Position numbers and translations under genes: made by a program. Below, one piece after another: positions 38,903-47,902 of a stretch of 64,000 bases of DNA. Every line of letters begins with the position of its first letter. The stretch's first letter is position 1. Source of the DNA: Actinomycetota bacterium (GTDB lineage: Bacteria > Actinomycetota > Thermoleophilia > Solirubrobacterales > 70-9); NCBI GenBank assembly GCA_005885405.1, contig VAYN01000005.1, positions 82,583 through 146,582 of the forward strand. The letters are read 5' to 3'. The notes under the pieces are model-generated. The model was given only the letters and a program-made list of their open reading frames with translations. It was not told the origin of the DNA and ran no database searches.

Positions 38903-39484
38903 TCAGCCGACGTTTGACTTCTCGCGTTGACCCTCGTGGACGCCCTCGGCGAACTCCTCGACGATCTTCGCGTTGAAGGCTTCAAGATCGTCCGGTTTGC
39001 GGCTCGTCACCAAGCCTTGGTCGACGTGAACTTCCTCGTCAACCCAGTTCGCGCCGGCGTTGCGGAGATCGGTCTGCAGGCTCGGCCATGAGGTGAGCGT
39101 CCGACCCTCGATGACCCCAGCGTCGATCAACGTCCAGGGCGCGTGACAGATGGCGCCCACCGGCTTGCCGGCGGCGAAGAACCCACGGACGAACTCAAGT
39201 GCCTCGGGTTTCGTCCGCAGCTGATCCGGATTGGCGACGCCACCGGGGAGGACGAGCCCGTCGAATTCACCGGCGTCGGCCTCGTCGACCCGGCGGTCGA
39301 CGTCGAAGGTGTCGCCCTTGTCGAGGTGGTTGAAAGCCTGAATCTGGCCGGCTTCGGGCGCCAGCAGCTCGACCTCGGCGCCCGCCTCGCGCACTGCTTT
39401 GAGGGGCTCAGTCAGCTCGACCTCCTCGACCCCCTCATTGGCGCTCAAGAAGGCGATTTTCTTTCCCTGCAGACGGTCGGACAT
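38903..39484 (-). CDS. DJ-1/PfpI-family type 1 glutamine amidotransferase-like protein
   Basis: KIAFLSANEGVEEVELTEPLKAVREAGAEVELLAPE...GLVLPGGVANPDQLR...KPVGAICHAPWTLIDAGVIEGRTLTSWPSLQTDLRNAG. Confidence 0.92.
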   Translation of the reverse strand: MSDRLQGKKIAFLSANEGVEEVELTEPLKAVREAGAEVELLAPEAGQIQAFNHLDKGDTFDVDRRVDEADAGEFDGLVLPGGVANPDQLRTKPEALEFVRGFFAAGKPVGAICHAPWTLIDAGVIEGRTLTSWPSLQTDLRNAGANWVDEEVHVDQGLVTSRKPDDLEAFNAKIVEEFAEGVHEGQREKSNVG

Positions 39485-39503
39485 TGCTGCCTCCGATCAG
39501 TTC

Positions 39504-39704
39504 TTAGGTGGTCTGAGTCACCTCCCGGCTACCCTCGGCCTGGGGCACCAAACGATCTACAACCGGCTCCGCTTGACGCTGCCAACCGAGCTCAAAAGTC
39601 AGCGGCACCTGGATCCTCTCTTTGGCGAGGCAACGCGGACAAGAAGTCCACGAGGAGGCTGCCTGACTGGAATATCCGCTTCCGCAGTTATCGCACCGAA
39701 ACAT
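39504..39704 (-). CDS. Small zinc-ribbon protein
   Basis: MFRCDNCGSGYSSQAASSWTSCPRCLAKERIQVPLTFELGWQRQ; two CxxC knuckles. Confidence 0.65.
   Translation of the reverse strand: MFRCDNCGSGYSSQAASSWTSCPRCLAKERIQVPLTFELGWQRQAEPVVDRLVPQAEGSREVTQTT
39529..39553 (-). promoter_or_regulatory. SigF/SigB-like promoter GTTT-N15-GGGTAG for the 39484 gene
   Basis: Minus strand GTTTGGTGCCCCAGGCCGAGGGTAG, inside the zinc-ribbon gene's 3' end. Confidence 0.5.
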
Positions 39705-39746
39705 GATCTTCTTCTTCCCGTTCGTATAAACCCGTCGAGCGCACTT

Positions 39747-39772
39747 TTACCCTTCGGCTAATTGCCATAAAC
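39747..39772 (-). promoter_or_regulatory. SigF/SigB-like promoter GTTT-N16-GGGTAA for the 39704 gene
   Basis: Minus strand GTTTATGGCAATTAGCCGAAGGGTAA, about 43 nt upstream of ATG. Confidence 0.55.
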
Positions 39773-39844
39773 AGACGTTTTCCAGGATTGGCAGTCGGGG
39801 CGGCGGCATGGAGTGGGCGCTCACGGGGTAGCGTTCGGGGAGGA

Positions 39845-42067
39845 ATGCAAGAGCCGCAGGAACTGGAGCTGCGGCGCTACCTGAGGAGCCAGCGGGAGCT
39901 GGCGGCGCGCCTGATCGAGGGCGAGTCCCTGGCCCAGGTCGCGCCCCGGTTCCTGGAGATCGTCGCCAACCTTCTGCGTTGGGAGGCCGGGGCGATCTGG
40001 GAAGTGGCCGGCGAAGACGAGCCGCTGCAGCTGATCGCCGCCTGGAGCACGCCGGAGCTCGATGCCGAGCCGCTCTGGCGCCGCAGCCGCGAGCTGACCT
40101 TCAGGCGCGGGACGGGGTTGCCCGGGGACGCCTGGGAGACCGGGCAGATTGCGCTCGCCCCCAACTACAGCCAGTACCCGACCCCCACCCCCCGCTTCGA
40201 AGTCTCAGCCGAACTGGGGCTGGAGGCGGCGCTGGCGATCCCGGTCCCGATCGGCTCTCCGGAGAAGGTGCTGGCGGTGGCCGAGTTCCACACGACCTCC
40301 TTCGAAGCCCAGTCGCAGGAGCTGATGGACCTACTTGGGGGGTTTGCCGAGCAGCTCGGCAGCTTCGTCGCCCGGCGCCGCGCCGAGGCGAAGAGCGCCG
40401 AAGCTGAGCGCTTCCGCCAGCACCTGGCTGAGGTCGTCCGCGGCACCCAGGACGCGGTCCTCAGCAAGGACCTCGACGGGGTCGTGACGAGCTGGAACCC
40501 AGCCGCCTCACGGCTCTACGGCTATGGCCCCGAGGAAGCGATCGGCCGCCATATCTCCTTCCTCGTCCCGCCCGACCACAAAGACGAGGAGAAAGTGATC
40601 CTCGATCGGGTCAAGCGCGGGGAACGGCTCGACACCTATGAGACCGAGCGGCTTCGAAAAGACGGCACCCGCATCTCCGTCTCCCTCACCGTCTCGCCAA
40701 TCCGCAGCCCCCTGCGAGGCCTGATCGGCGCCTCGGTCGTCGCCCGCGACATCACCGCCGACGTCCGCCGCCGCCGCGCCCAGGAGTTCCTTGTCGCCGC
40801 CAGCCGCCTGATCGACAGCTCGCTCGACCCGATCGAGACGGCACGGACGATCGTCTCCACCGCGGTCCCGGAGCTGGCCGAGCTCTGCCTGATCGATTTC
40901 CGCCGGCCCGATGGCTGGCTCGGCGACAGCGTCGTCGCCGGCGCTAATCCCGAGATGGCGAAAAGGCTGGAACGGATCCGCCGCGAGAAGCCGCTCGACC
41001 CGGCTGGCGAGCACCCGGTGGCGCAGGTGCTGCGACTGAAACAGCCGATGATTTGGCGCGACCTCAAGGCCCCCGAGGTAATCGACAAGGTCTCGCAGGG
41101 CGCCGACCACCTGCAGCTGATGCAAGACGCCGGTTACAACTCCGCCGCGGTGGTGCCGCTCGCCGCGCGCGGGCGCACGATCGGTGCCCTCTCCTTCCTC
41201 CACGCCCACGGCGACCTCCGCTACGACCAGGGGGACCTTGACTTCCTCGCCGAGCTCGGTGAGCGGGCCGGCCTAGCGCTCGACAACGCCCGCCTCTACC
41301 AGGAGCGCGACCGCGTTGCCAAAAACCTGCAGCGGGGGCTGCGGCCGCCCCACCCAGCAGAGGTCGAGGGCCTCGAGGTCTCGGTCATCTTCGAGGCCGC
41401 GGGCGAGGGGATCGAGGTCGGCGGCGACCTCTACGACGTGATCCCGACCGAGGACGGCTGCTGGATCCTCGTCGGCGACGTCGCCGGCAAGGGGAGCACC
41501 GCGGCCGGGGTCTCGGTCGCTGTCCGGCACTCGGTGCGAGGGCTGACGCGCGAGATTGACGAGCCCGACGAGGTACTGCGCCGAGTCAACGACCTTCTGC
41601 TCAGTGGCGAAACCCTCAACGACTTCGCGACCGCGATGCTGGCGCGCCTACGGCGCCACGGTGAGGTCTGGAGCATCGCCCTCGCCTCCGCCGGTCACCC
41701 TGCCGCGGTCTTGGCCACCGACTCCGGACCGCAGCTGCTCGGGGGCGGCTCGGTCCTGGGCGCCTGGCGAGAGGCCAACGTCGAGCGCCACGAACGCGCG
41801 CTGGCGCCGCAAGAGACCCTCGCCCTCTGCACCGACGGCTGGCTCGAGGTCGGCCCGGTCAACGCCCACCAGGGGCCGGAGGCCTTCGCCGAGATGACGC
41901 AGGCGCTTGCCGGCTTGGAGCTCGACGAGGTGACGGAGCGTTTACGCGCCGACGCGGTCGGCCGTGGCTCCGGCCGCCTCCGCGACGACCTCGTCGTCCT
42001 CGCCATCCGCCCCCGGGCGACCTCGGGCAGTCCCGAGGCGCCGCGGGCGGTGGCGGTCAGCGCCTAG
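39845..42067 (+). CDS. GAF-PAS-GAF-PP2C (SpoIIE/RsbU-type) protein phosphatase
   Basis: PAS segment VVRGTQDAVLSKDLDGVVTSWNPAASRLYGYGPEEAIG; PP2C GEGIEVGGDLYDVIPTEDGCWILVGDVAGKGSTAAGVSVAVRHSVR; ATG at 39845 preferred. Confidence 0.9.
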   Translation: MQEPQELELRRYLRSQRELAARLIEGESLAQVAPRFLEIVANLLRWEAGAIWEVAGEDEPLQLIAAWSTPELDAEPLWRRSRELTFRRGTGLPGDAWETGQIALAPNYSQYPTPTPRFEVSAELGLEAALAIPVPIGSPEKVLAVAEFHTTSFEAQSQELMDLLGGFAEQLGSFVARRRAEAKSAEAERFRQHLAEVVRGTQDAVLSKDLDGVVTSWNPAASRLYGYGPEEAIGRHISFLVPPDHKDEEKVILDRVKRGERLDTYETERLRKDGTRISVSLTVSPIRSPLRGLIGASVVARDITADVRRRRAQEFLVAASRLIDSSLDPIETARTIVSTAVPELAELCLIDFRRPDGWLGDSVVAGANPEMAKRLERIRREKPLDPAGEHPVAQVLRLKQPMIWRDLKAPEVIDKVSQGADHLQLMQDAGYNSAAVVPLAARGRTIGALSFLHAHGDLRYDQGDLDFLAELGERAGLALDNARLYQERDRVAKNLQRGLRPPHPAEVEGLEVSVIFEAAGEGIEVGGDLYDVIPTEDGCWILVGDVAGKGSTAAGVSVAVRHSVRGLTREIDEPDEVLRRVNDLLLSGETLNDFATAMLARLRRHGEVWSIALASAGHPAAVLATDSGPQLLGGGSVLGAWREANVERHERALAPQETLALCTDGWLEVGPVNAHQGPEAFAEMTQALAGLELDEVTERLRADAVGRGSGRLRDDLVVLAIRPRATSGSPEAPRAVAVSA

Positions 42068-42765
42068 CGTTTCGCTTTTTTGGCGGCTTTTTTCGGGCGC
42101 GGGTTCGGCCGGGCTTTTTTCGTCCTAGCTTTTTTCGAGGCCGATTTCGTCGAGCTTGATTTTTTCGCCGACGATTTTGAGCTCGATTTCGCAGCCGGTT
42201 TTTTCGCCGCTTTTTTGGGTTTCGCTTTGCGTTTCGGCGAGGCGGCACGGCGCAGCGCAGCGGGGATGTCCTCGCGGGCGACGGCCCCGGTCAGGGACTT
42301 GATCTGGCCCTGGAGGAAGTTCGCCATTTTTTCCTCCTCGCGCCGAATCGCCCGCGCGAGTTTTGCCGTCTCGGAGTCCTGGACTTTTTCCGCCAGCGTC
42401 TCGATCGCGAGGTAGGTGGCGATCTCCTCGTGCTCGTTGAAGTACTCGGTCTTGGCGTTCTTCAGCATTTTCTCCTGCTCGCCGCCGCCACGGATCGCGT
42501 GCAGCGGGCCCTTCGCCGCCGCGGTCAATTTGCCAACCGCGCTCTGCAGAGTCTGGCCGCCGCCGCCGAGTTTTTTGATCCGGCGCTCGACCTGTTTGGC
42601 GTGGTTTTTCGTCTCTTTCAGATGCTGCTGAAGCCGTTTTTTGTAGGGCCCTTTGGCGGTCATCGCGATGTGGGCCCCCAGGGAAGCCTCCAGTTCGCGC
42701 TCCTTACCGTAAGCCTCACTCAGGTACTGGACCAGCTTTGCGTCACGCTCGTTCATATCCGCCAT
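42064..42765 (-). CDS. Ferritin-like DUF892 protein with Lys/Ala/Ser-rich histone-H1-like tail
   Basis: MADMNERDAKLVQYLSEAYGKERELEASLGAHIAMTAKGPYKKRLQQHLKETKNHAKQVERRIKKL...; tail KPKKAAKKPAAKSSSKSSAKKSSSTKSASKKARTKKARPNPRPKKAAKKAKR. Confidence 0.85.
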   Translation of the reverse strand: MADMNERDAKLVQYLSEAYGKERELEASLGAHIAMTAKGPYKKRLQQHLKETKNHAKQVERRIKKLGGGGQTLQSAVGKLTAAAKGPLHAIRGGGEQEKMLKNAKTEYFNEHEEIATYLAIETLAEKVQDSETAKLARAIRREEEKMANFLQGQIKSLTGAVAREDIPAALRRAASPKRKAKPKKAAKKPAAKSSSKSSAKKSSSTKSASKKARTKKARPNPRPKKAAKKAKR

Positions 42766-42808
42766 CGCGAATTGCGCCTCCTCAGTCTCGCTTCGTTGCT
42801 GCGCTTAT

Positions 42809-42833
42809 TTACCCAGCGCAATTGGGGTGAAAC
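42809..42833 (-). promoter_or_regulatory. SigF/SigB-like promoter GTTT-N15-GGGTAA for the 42765 gene
   Basis: Minus strand GTTTCACCCCAATTGCGCTGGGTAA, 44 nt upstream of ATG. Confidence 0.55.
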
Positions 42834-42878
42834 TGCGGTGCGGGAGCGTATTGACTGGATCGGCCTACCATCCCGCGG

Positions 42879-43523
42879 GTGAAGTTGCTCCTCCTCGCAG
42901 CGGCGGCGCTGGCAGGCGCCGGCCTTTCCCTTCCTTCTCCCCCGCCGCCCCCGATCAAGGCGTGGCCGATCCCCTACGGGCAGAAGCGCAAGCACGAGAT
43001 GGCGCAGTACTCGCAGCGCCACTACGGCGAAGGGACCTGGCGGCTGCGACACCCGCGGGTGATCGTCGAGCACATGGCCCAGAGCGGCAGCGCCGCCGCC
43101 GTGCGCAACACCTTCGCCCGCGACGTCCCCGACCCCGAGCTGCACGAGCTGCCCAACGTCTGCTCGCACTTCGTCGTCGCCGACTCGGGGCGAATCTTCC
43201 GGCTAGTCAACCTCCGCACCCGCTGCCGCCACACGGTTGGCCTCAACTGGACCGCGATCGGGATCGAGCACGTCGGCTACAGCGACGGCGACGTCCTCGG
43301 CGACCGCCGGCAACTGGGCGCCTCGCTGCGGTTGACCCAGTGGCTGCGCTGCCGTTTCCGGATCAAGGTGCGCGACGTGATCGGCCACGCCGAGAGCCTC
43401 ACTTCCCCCTACCACCGGGAGCGCATCCCGAGCCTGCGTCGGCAGACCCACGGCGACTGGCGCCACGCCTCGATGCAGGTCTACAGGCAGAAGCTGAGGC
43501 GGTTCGGGCCCTGCCCGCGCTGA
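42879..43523 (+). CDS. Secreted N-acetylmuramoyl-L-alanine amidase (PGRP/Amidase_2-like)
   Basis: Signal peptide; RVIVEHMAQSGSAAAVRNTF...CSHFVVADSGRIFRLVNLRTRCRHTVGLNWTAIGIEHVGYSDG...VIGHAE. Confidence 0.85.
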   Translation: MKLLLLAAAALAGAGLSLPSPPPPPIKAWPIPYGQKRKHEMAQYSQRHYGEGTWRLRHPRVIVEHMAQSGSAAAVRNTFARDVPDPELHELPNVCSHFVVADSGRIFRLVNLRTRCRHTVGLNWTAIGIEHVGYSDGDVLGDRRQLGASLRLTQWLRCRFRIKVRDVIGHAESLTSPYHRERIPSLRRQTHGDWRHASMQVYRQKLRRFGPCPR

Positions 43524-43546
43524 GCTCAGAAGAAATCTCCGGGCAA

Positions 43547-43573
43547 TGTCGATTTCGCCCCCGCCCGTTCGTC
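43547..43573 (+). promoter_or_regulatory. Candidate ECF42-type promoter TGTCGA-N17-CGTC
   Basis: TGTCGA at 43547-43552 and CGTC at 43570-43573, about 46 nt upstream of the DGPF gene. Confidence 0.45.
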
Positions 43574-43619
43574 GTCAGGTAAAAGGGCGGGACAGCCGCC
43601 CCCGACGAAAGAGGACCCG

Positions 43620-44000
43620 ATGCGTTTCATGATGTTCATGTATCCCGAAATCGAGGAGCAGGACTGGAACCCGACGCCGGAGGCTGTCGCGGCGATGGGC
43701 CGCTACAACGAAGAGCTGCAGAAGGCCGGGATGCTGCTGTCGATGGACGGGCTGCGGCCGCCGAGCGACGGCGGCAACGTCGTCTTCGACGCCGAGGCCA
43801 AGGCGACGATCACCGACGGGCCCTTTACGGAGGCGAAGGAGGTCGTCGGGGGTTACTGGCTGATCCAGGCGCGCTCGAAGGAGGAGGCGCTGGAGTGGGC
43901 GAGCCGCTGCCCGGACGCTAACTGCCGGATCGAAGTCCGCCGGGTATTCGAGATGGAGGACTTCCCGCAGGAGGTGCAGGACGCCTACGAGGGCCCCTGA
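43620..44000 (+). CDS. YCII-related (DGPF) domain protein
   Basis: MRFMMFMYPEIEEQDWNPTPEAVAAMGRYNEELQKAG...TITDGPFTEAKEVVGGYWLIQARSKEEALEWASRCP. Confidence 0.92.
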   Translation: MRFMMFMYPEIEEQDWNPTPEAVAAMGRYNEELQKAGMLLSMDGLRPPSDGGNVVFDAEAKATITDGPFTEAKEVVGGYWLIQARSKEEALEWASRCPDANCRIEVRRVFEMEDFPQEVQDAYEGP

Positions 44001-44004
44001 GGGC

Positions 44005-45261
44005 ATGACCGAGGCCACGCGCGCGATCGAGGCGGTCTGGCGGATCGAGTCCGCCCGCCTGATCGCGGGCCTGGCGCGGATGGTCGGCGACGTCGGCTTG
44101 GCCGAGGACATGGCGCAGGACGCGCTGGTCGCGGCGATCGAGAAGTGGCCGGCCGACGGCGTTCCCGACAACCCCGGCGCCTGGCTGATGGCGACGGCGA
44201 AGAACCGGGCGATCGACCGGATGCGGCGGGAGAAGACGTACGAGCGCAAGCGCGAAGAGGTCGCCCACGACACCGGCGTGCTCTTTGCAATGGAGCGCTC
44301 CGACTTCGAGGCCGCGGCCGACGACGAGATCGGCGACGACCTGCTGGCGCTGATTTTCACCTGCTGCCACCCGCTGCTCTCCCGCGAGGCGCGGGTGGCG
44401 CTGACGCTGCGGCTGCTCGGCGGGCTGACGACGGGCGAGATCGCCCGCGCCTTCCTCGGCTCCGAGTCGACGGTGGCGCAGCGGCTGGTGCGGGCGAAGC
44501 GGACGCTGCGCGACGCCAAGGTCCCGTTCGAGGTGCCGCGCGGGGCTGAGCTGGAGGAGCGCCTTGGCTCGGTGCTGGAAGTGATCTACCTCGTTTTCAA
44601 CGAGGGCTACGCGGCGAGCGCGGGCGAGGACTGGGTCCGCCGCGACCTCTGCGAGGAAGCGCTGCGGCTGGGGCGGATCCTCGCCGAGCTGGCGCCGGCG
44701 GAGCCGGAGGTGCACGGACTGGTGGCGCTGATGGAGATCCAGGCCTCGCGGCTGGGCGCTCGACACGGCCCCGATGGCGAACCGGTGCTGCTGCTCGACC
44801 AGGACCGCAGCCGCTGGGACCCGCTCCTAATCGTCCGCGGCCGGCAGGCACTGGAGCGAGCCGAAGCCCTCCCGGGCCCACTTGGCCCCTACGGCCTGCA
44901 GGCCGCGATCGCCGCCTGCCACGCCCGCGCCCTCCGCCCCGGAGAAACCGATTGGGTCCGGATCAGCGCCCTCTACGACGCCCTCGCCCAGATCTCCGGC
45001 TCCCCGATCGTAGAGCTGAACCGAGCCGTCGCCGTAGGGATGGCCTTCGGTCCAGAGGCCGGGCTCGAACTACTCGACCGGATCAAAGACGAGCCAGCGC
45101 TGCAGAACTACCACCTGCTCCCAAGCGTCCGCGGCGACCTACTGGAAAAAGCCGGCCGCACCGAGGAGGCCTCAGCCGAGTTCGAACGCGCCGCGGAGCT
45201 GACTCAGAACGAGCGCGAGCGCGGGCTCCTACTCAAGCGTGCCCGTTTGCAAGTCGATTGA
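44005..45261 (+). CDS. ECF42-like RNA polymerase sigma factor with long C-terminal extension
   Basis: AVWRIESARLIAGLARMVGDVGLAEDMAQDALVAAIEKWPADGVPDNPGAWLMATAKNRAIDRMRRE; directly follows the DGPF gene; large C-terminal helical domain. Confidence 0.9.
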   Translation: MTEATRAIEAVWRIESARLIAGLARMVGDVGLAEDMAQDALVAAIEKWPADGVPDNPGAWLMATAKNRAIDRMRREKTYERKREEVAHDTGVLFAMERSDFEAAADDEIGDDLLALIFTCCHPLLSREARVALTLRLLGGLTTGEIARAFLGSESTVAQRLVRAKRTLRDAKVPFEVPRGAELEERLGSVLEVIYLVFNEGYAASAGEDWVRRDLCEEALRLGRILAELAPAEPEVHGLVALMEIQASRLGARHGPDGEPVLLLDQDRSRWDPLLIVRGRQALERAEALPGPLGPYGLQAAIAACHARALRPGETDWVRISALYDALAQISGSPIVELNRAVAVGMAFGPEAGLELLDRIKDEPALQNYHLLPSVRGDLLEKAGRTEEASAEFERAAELTQNERERGLLLKRARLQVD

Positions 45262-45730
45262 TCCCGTCCCTTTCCAGTCGCAGCATCCGCCAGTCGTCGA
45301 GCCGGCGCGCACCGATCTTGGCGTAGAAGTCGAGCGCCGGTTCGTTCCACTCCAGGGCGCACCATTCGAGCCGGGCGTAATCGCGCTCCTCGGCGATCCG
45401 CGCCAGGTGCTCCATCACCGCCAGGCCGATGCCGCCGCGCCGGTGCTCGGGACGGACGTAGACGTCCTCCAGCCAGATCCCCGGCCGGCACTCGAAGGTC
45501 GAGAAGTTGGTGAAGAAGATCGCGTAGCCGACCGCTTCGCCGTCGGCGGTCTCAATCAGGAGCGCCTCGGCGGCTTTGCGCTCGAACAGCGAGTTATGGA
45601 GGGTCTCGGCGTCACCGGCCAGCTTGTCGGCGAGTTTCTCGTAGGCGGCGAGCTCGAGGATCAGGTCGAAGAGCAGCTGCGCGTCCTCTTCGGTCGCCGG
45701 GCGGATCTCGACGTCGTTGACGGTGGCCAT
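45233..45730 (-). CDS. GNAT-family N-acetyltransferase (SSAT-like)
   Basis: IRPATEEDAQLLFDLILELAAYEKLADKLAGD...WLEDVYVRPEHRRGGIGLAVMEHLARIAEERDYARLEWCALEWNEPALDFYAKIGARRL. Confidence 0.9.
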   Translation of the reverse strand: MATVNDVEIRPATEEDAQLLFDLILELAAYEKLADKLAGDAETLHNSLFERKAAEALLIETADGEAVGYAIFFTNFSTFECRPGIWLEDVYVRPEHRRGGIGLAVMEHLARIAEERDYARLEWCALEWNEPALDFYAKIGARRLDDWRMLRLERDGINRLANGHA

Positions 45731-45740
45731 CCGGCGGAGC

Positions 45741-46736
45741 CTAGGCCGAGCCGCGAAGGCGCGGCAGCACCTCGCCCTTGTAGACGTCGATCGCGCCCAG
45801 CGGGTCGGCGCCGGAGTTGTTCATCAGGGCGACGACCGTCGCCCCCATCTCTTCGACTTCGCGGATGCGTTCGGCGTGGACCTCGGGGTCGGCGGCGATG
45901 ATCAGGTCTTCCTTCAGCTCCTCGTCGGAGACCTGCTTCTCGCCCTCCTCGTACATCGCCTGCGGGTCGTGCCACTCGTCGCGGTAGAACTCTTTCGGCT
46001 GCGAGCCCTTCCAGACCCGGCAGCCCTCGAGCGCGGCGTCGTCGTCGGGGGCCCAGGAGAAGGCGGCCTGGAGAACGATCTCGCCCGGCTCGCGGCCGGC
46101 GTCCTCGGCGGCGCCCTTGTAGGCGTCGATCAGCTCCGGCACCGATTCCGGGTCGGCGAGGGTCCAAAGGCCGTCGCCGTGGCGGCCGGCGACCTTCGCC
46201 GCCTTCGGGCCGAAGGCGGAGACGTAAATCGGCGGCCGGCGGTTCTCCGGCCGCGAGTGGATATAGGCGCGGTCGGTGGCGAAGTGCTTGCCGGCGCCGC
46301 TGAGGCGCTGGCCGTCCCAGAGGGCGCGGATCATCTCCAGCGCCTCCTCCATCCGCTCGACCTTTTCGCTGGGCGAGGGCCAGTCCGCCCCCAGCGGCAC
46401 CTCGTTGAGGGCCTCGCCGGAGCCCACCCCGAGGTAGGGACGGCCGGGGTACATCAGCTCCATCGTCGCCCAGGCCTGCGCGATCAGGACCGGGTGGTAG
46501 CGCGGGCCCGGCGGCGTCACCGCGGTGCCGAAGGAAACGCGCTCGGTCGCCTGCGCCGCCGCCCCGAGCCAGACCCAGGCGTGCCCCGCCTCCCCCGGTT
46601 CCCACCAGGGCTGCAGGTGGTCGCTGCAGCCGATGCCGTCGAACCCCGCCTCCTCAGCGGCGACGGCTTGCGGCAGCAACTGCTCGGGCGGGAACTGCTC
46701 GTGGGCGCAGAGGTGGAGGTAGCGCATCGGCTTCAC
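45741..46736 (-). CDS. LLM-class F420-dependent oxidoreductase (TIGR03557-like)
   Basis: AEEAGFDGIGCSDHLQPWWEPGEAGHAWVWLGAAAQATERVSFGTAVTPPGPRYHPVLIAQAWATMELMYPGRPYLGVGSGEALNE. Confidence 0.92.
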   Translation of the reverse strand: MKPMRYLHLCAHEQFPPEQLLPQAVAAEEAGFDGIGCSDHLQPWWEPGEAGHAWVWLGAAAQATERVSFGTAVTPPGPRYHPVLIAQAWATMELMYPGRPYLGVGSGEALNEVPLGADWPSPSEKVERMEEALEMIRALWDGQRLSGAGKHFATDRAYIHSRPENRRPPIYVSAFGPKAAKVAGRHGDGLWTLADPESVPELIDAYKGAAEDAGREPGEIVLQAAFSWAPDDDAALEGCRVWKGSQPKEFYRDEWHDPQAMYEEGEKQVSDEELKEDLIIAADPEVHAERIREVEEMGATVVALMNNSGADPLGAIDVYKGEVLPRLRGSA

Positions 46737-46759
46737 CCCAGGGTCGGCGCGGGCCTCGC

Positions 46760-47269
46760 CTACGCCTTGCCCTCGAACTCGTACTCGCGCAGGAAGCCCT
46801 CGAAGAGGCGCCGGTGGCCCTGCTCGTCGCGGAGGATCGCGACCACCATGTCCTGGGTGACCGGGTCGACCCCGTCGGTCACCTCGATGATCCGGGTGTA
46901 GTGCTCAATCGCGCCCGTCTCGGCTTTGATCACGCCGCGGATCACGTGGACGACGTCGACCTGGTGCTCGGGCGGCTGTAGGAAGCTCTGTTCGGCGCTG
47001 AAGGCTTCGGAACCGGGGACGACGCCGTAGAGCTCCTTGATCCGGTCGGCGAACTGCCTCGCGTGGCCGAGCTCCTCTTCGATGTCTTCGGCGAGGGACT
47101 CGCGGATCTCCTGGGCGCGGACGCCGTCGAGGTTGGTCGAAGCGGCGAGATAGCTCATCACCGTCTCGATCTCCATCCAGTAGGCCTTGGTCAGCAGGGC
47201 GACGATCTCTTCGCGGGTACCGGAGGCATCGCCGCTGAAGATCCCCTTGTCGGAGGTGGTGGACTCCAT
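46760..47269 (-). CDS. Ferritin-like/bacterioferritin-like protein
   Basis: EEIVALLTKAYWMEIETVMSYLAASTNLDG...LAEDIEEELGHARQFADRIKELYG...VIKAETGAIEHYTRIIEVTDG...ILRDEQGHRRLFEGFL; repeated ExxH-type motifs. Confidence 0.88.
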   Translation of the reverse strand: MESTTSDKGIFSGDASGTREEIVALLTKAYWMEIETVMSYLAASTNLDGVRAQEIRESLAEDIEEELGHARQFADRIKELYGVVPGSEAFSAEQSFLQPPEHQVDVVHVIRGVIKAETGAIEHYTRIIEVTDGVDPVTQDMVVAILRDEQGHRRLFEGFLREYEFEGKA

Positions 47270-47334
47270 CGCTAGTTCTTCTCCCTCATGGTCGTCTGGC
47301 AACTGGTTACTCGTCTTGAGCCTACGCCCGGCGG

Positions 47335-47360
47335 CTACCCCGGCGCGTGGGCGTGGAAAC
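47335..47360 (-). promoter_or_regulatory. SigF/SigB-like promoter GTTT-N16-GGGTAG for the 47269 ferritin operon
   Basis: Minus strand GTTTCCACGCCCACGCGCCGGGGTAG, about 65 nt upstream of ATG. Confidence 0.5.
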
Positions 47361-47401
47361 GCGGCTGCGGGCGAGGCGGACTGCGGCTAGGCTGCGGCGC
47401 C

Positions 47402-47902
47402 ATGGACACGATCGATTCCCTGCTCGAGAACAACAAAGGCTTTGCCGACGGACTGACCCCGCGGCACCTCGACGTCGAACCGCAACGCCACCTGGCGATC
47501 GTCACCTGCATGGACTCGCGGCTGGACGTCTTCGCCGCCCTCGGTCTCGGCGACGGCGAGGCGCACATCCTCCGCAACGCCGGCGGCGTCATCACCGACG
47601 ACGTGATCCGCTCACTGGCGCTCTCGCAGCGGCGGCTGGGGACGCGCGAGGTGATGCTGATCCACCACGACGACTGCGGCCTGCAGAAGATCACCGAGGA
47701 CGGCTTCCGGATGGAGCTGCAGGAGACGACGGGGATCGCCCCCTCCTTTGCGATCGAGGCGTTCAAGGACGTCGAGGAGGACGTGCGGCAGTCGATCCGC
47801 CGCGTCCGCGCCTCCCCCTTCCTGCCCCACCGCGACGTCGTGCGCGGCTTCGTCTACGACGTCGACACCCACCGGCTGCGCGAGGTCGAGGTCCCCGAGT
47901 AG
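47402..47902 (+). CDS. Beta-class carbonic anhydrase
   Basis: LAIVTCMDSRLDVFAALGLGDGEAHILRNAGGVITDDVIRSLALSQRRLGTREVMLIHHDDCGL; C-D-R and H-x2-C zinc ligands. Confidence 0.93.
   Translation: MDTIDSLLENNKGFADGLTPRHLDVEPQRHLAIVTCMDSRLDVFAALGLGDGEAHILRNAGGVITDDVIRSLALSQRRLGTREVMLIHHDDCGLQKITEDGFRMELQETTGIAPSFAIEAFKDVEEDVRQSIRRVRASPFLPHRDVVRGFVYDVDTHRLREVEVPE

Noticed and set aside
42070-42240. Low-complexity tttttcg-rich DNA as a possible repeat array
   Set aside because: It is the Lys/Ser/Ala-coding tail of the DUF892 protein, not a CRISPR or satellite array; no regular spacing.
47347-47901. N-terminal extension of the S9 peptidase ORF (839 aa)
   Set aside because: Overlaps the carbonic anhydrase in another frame and is Arg/Pro-rich; GTG at 47902 is the credible start.
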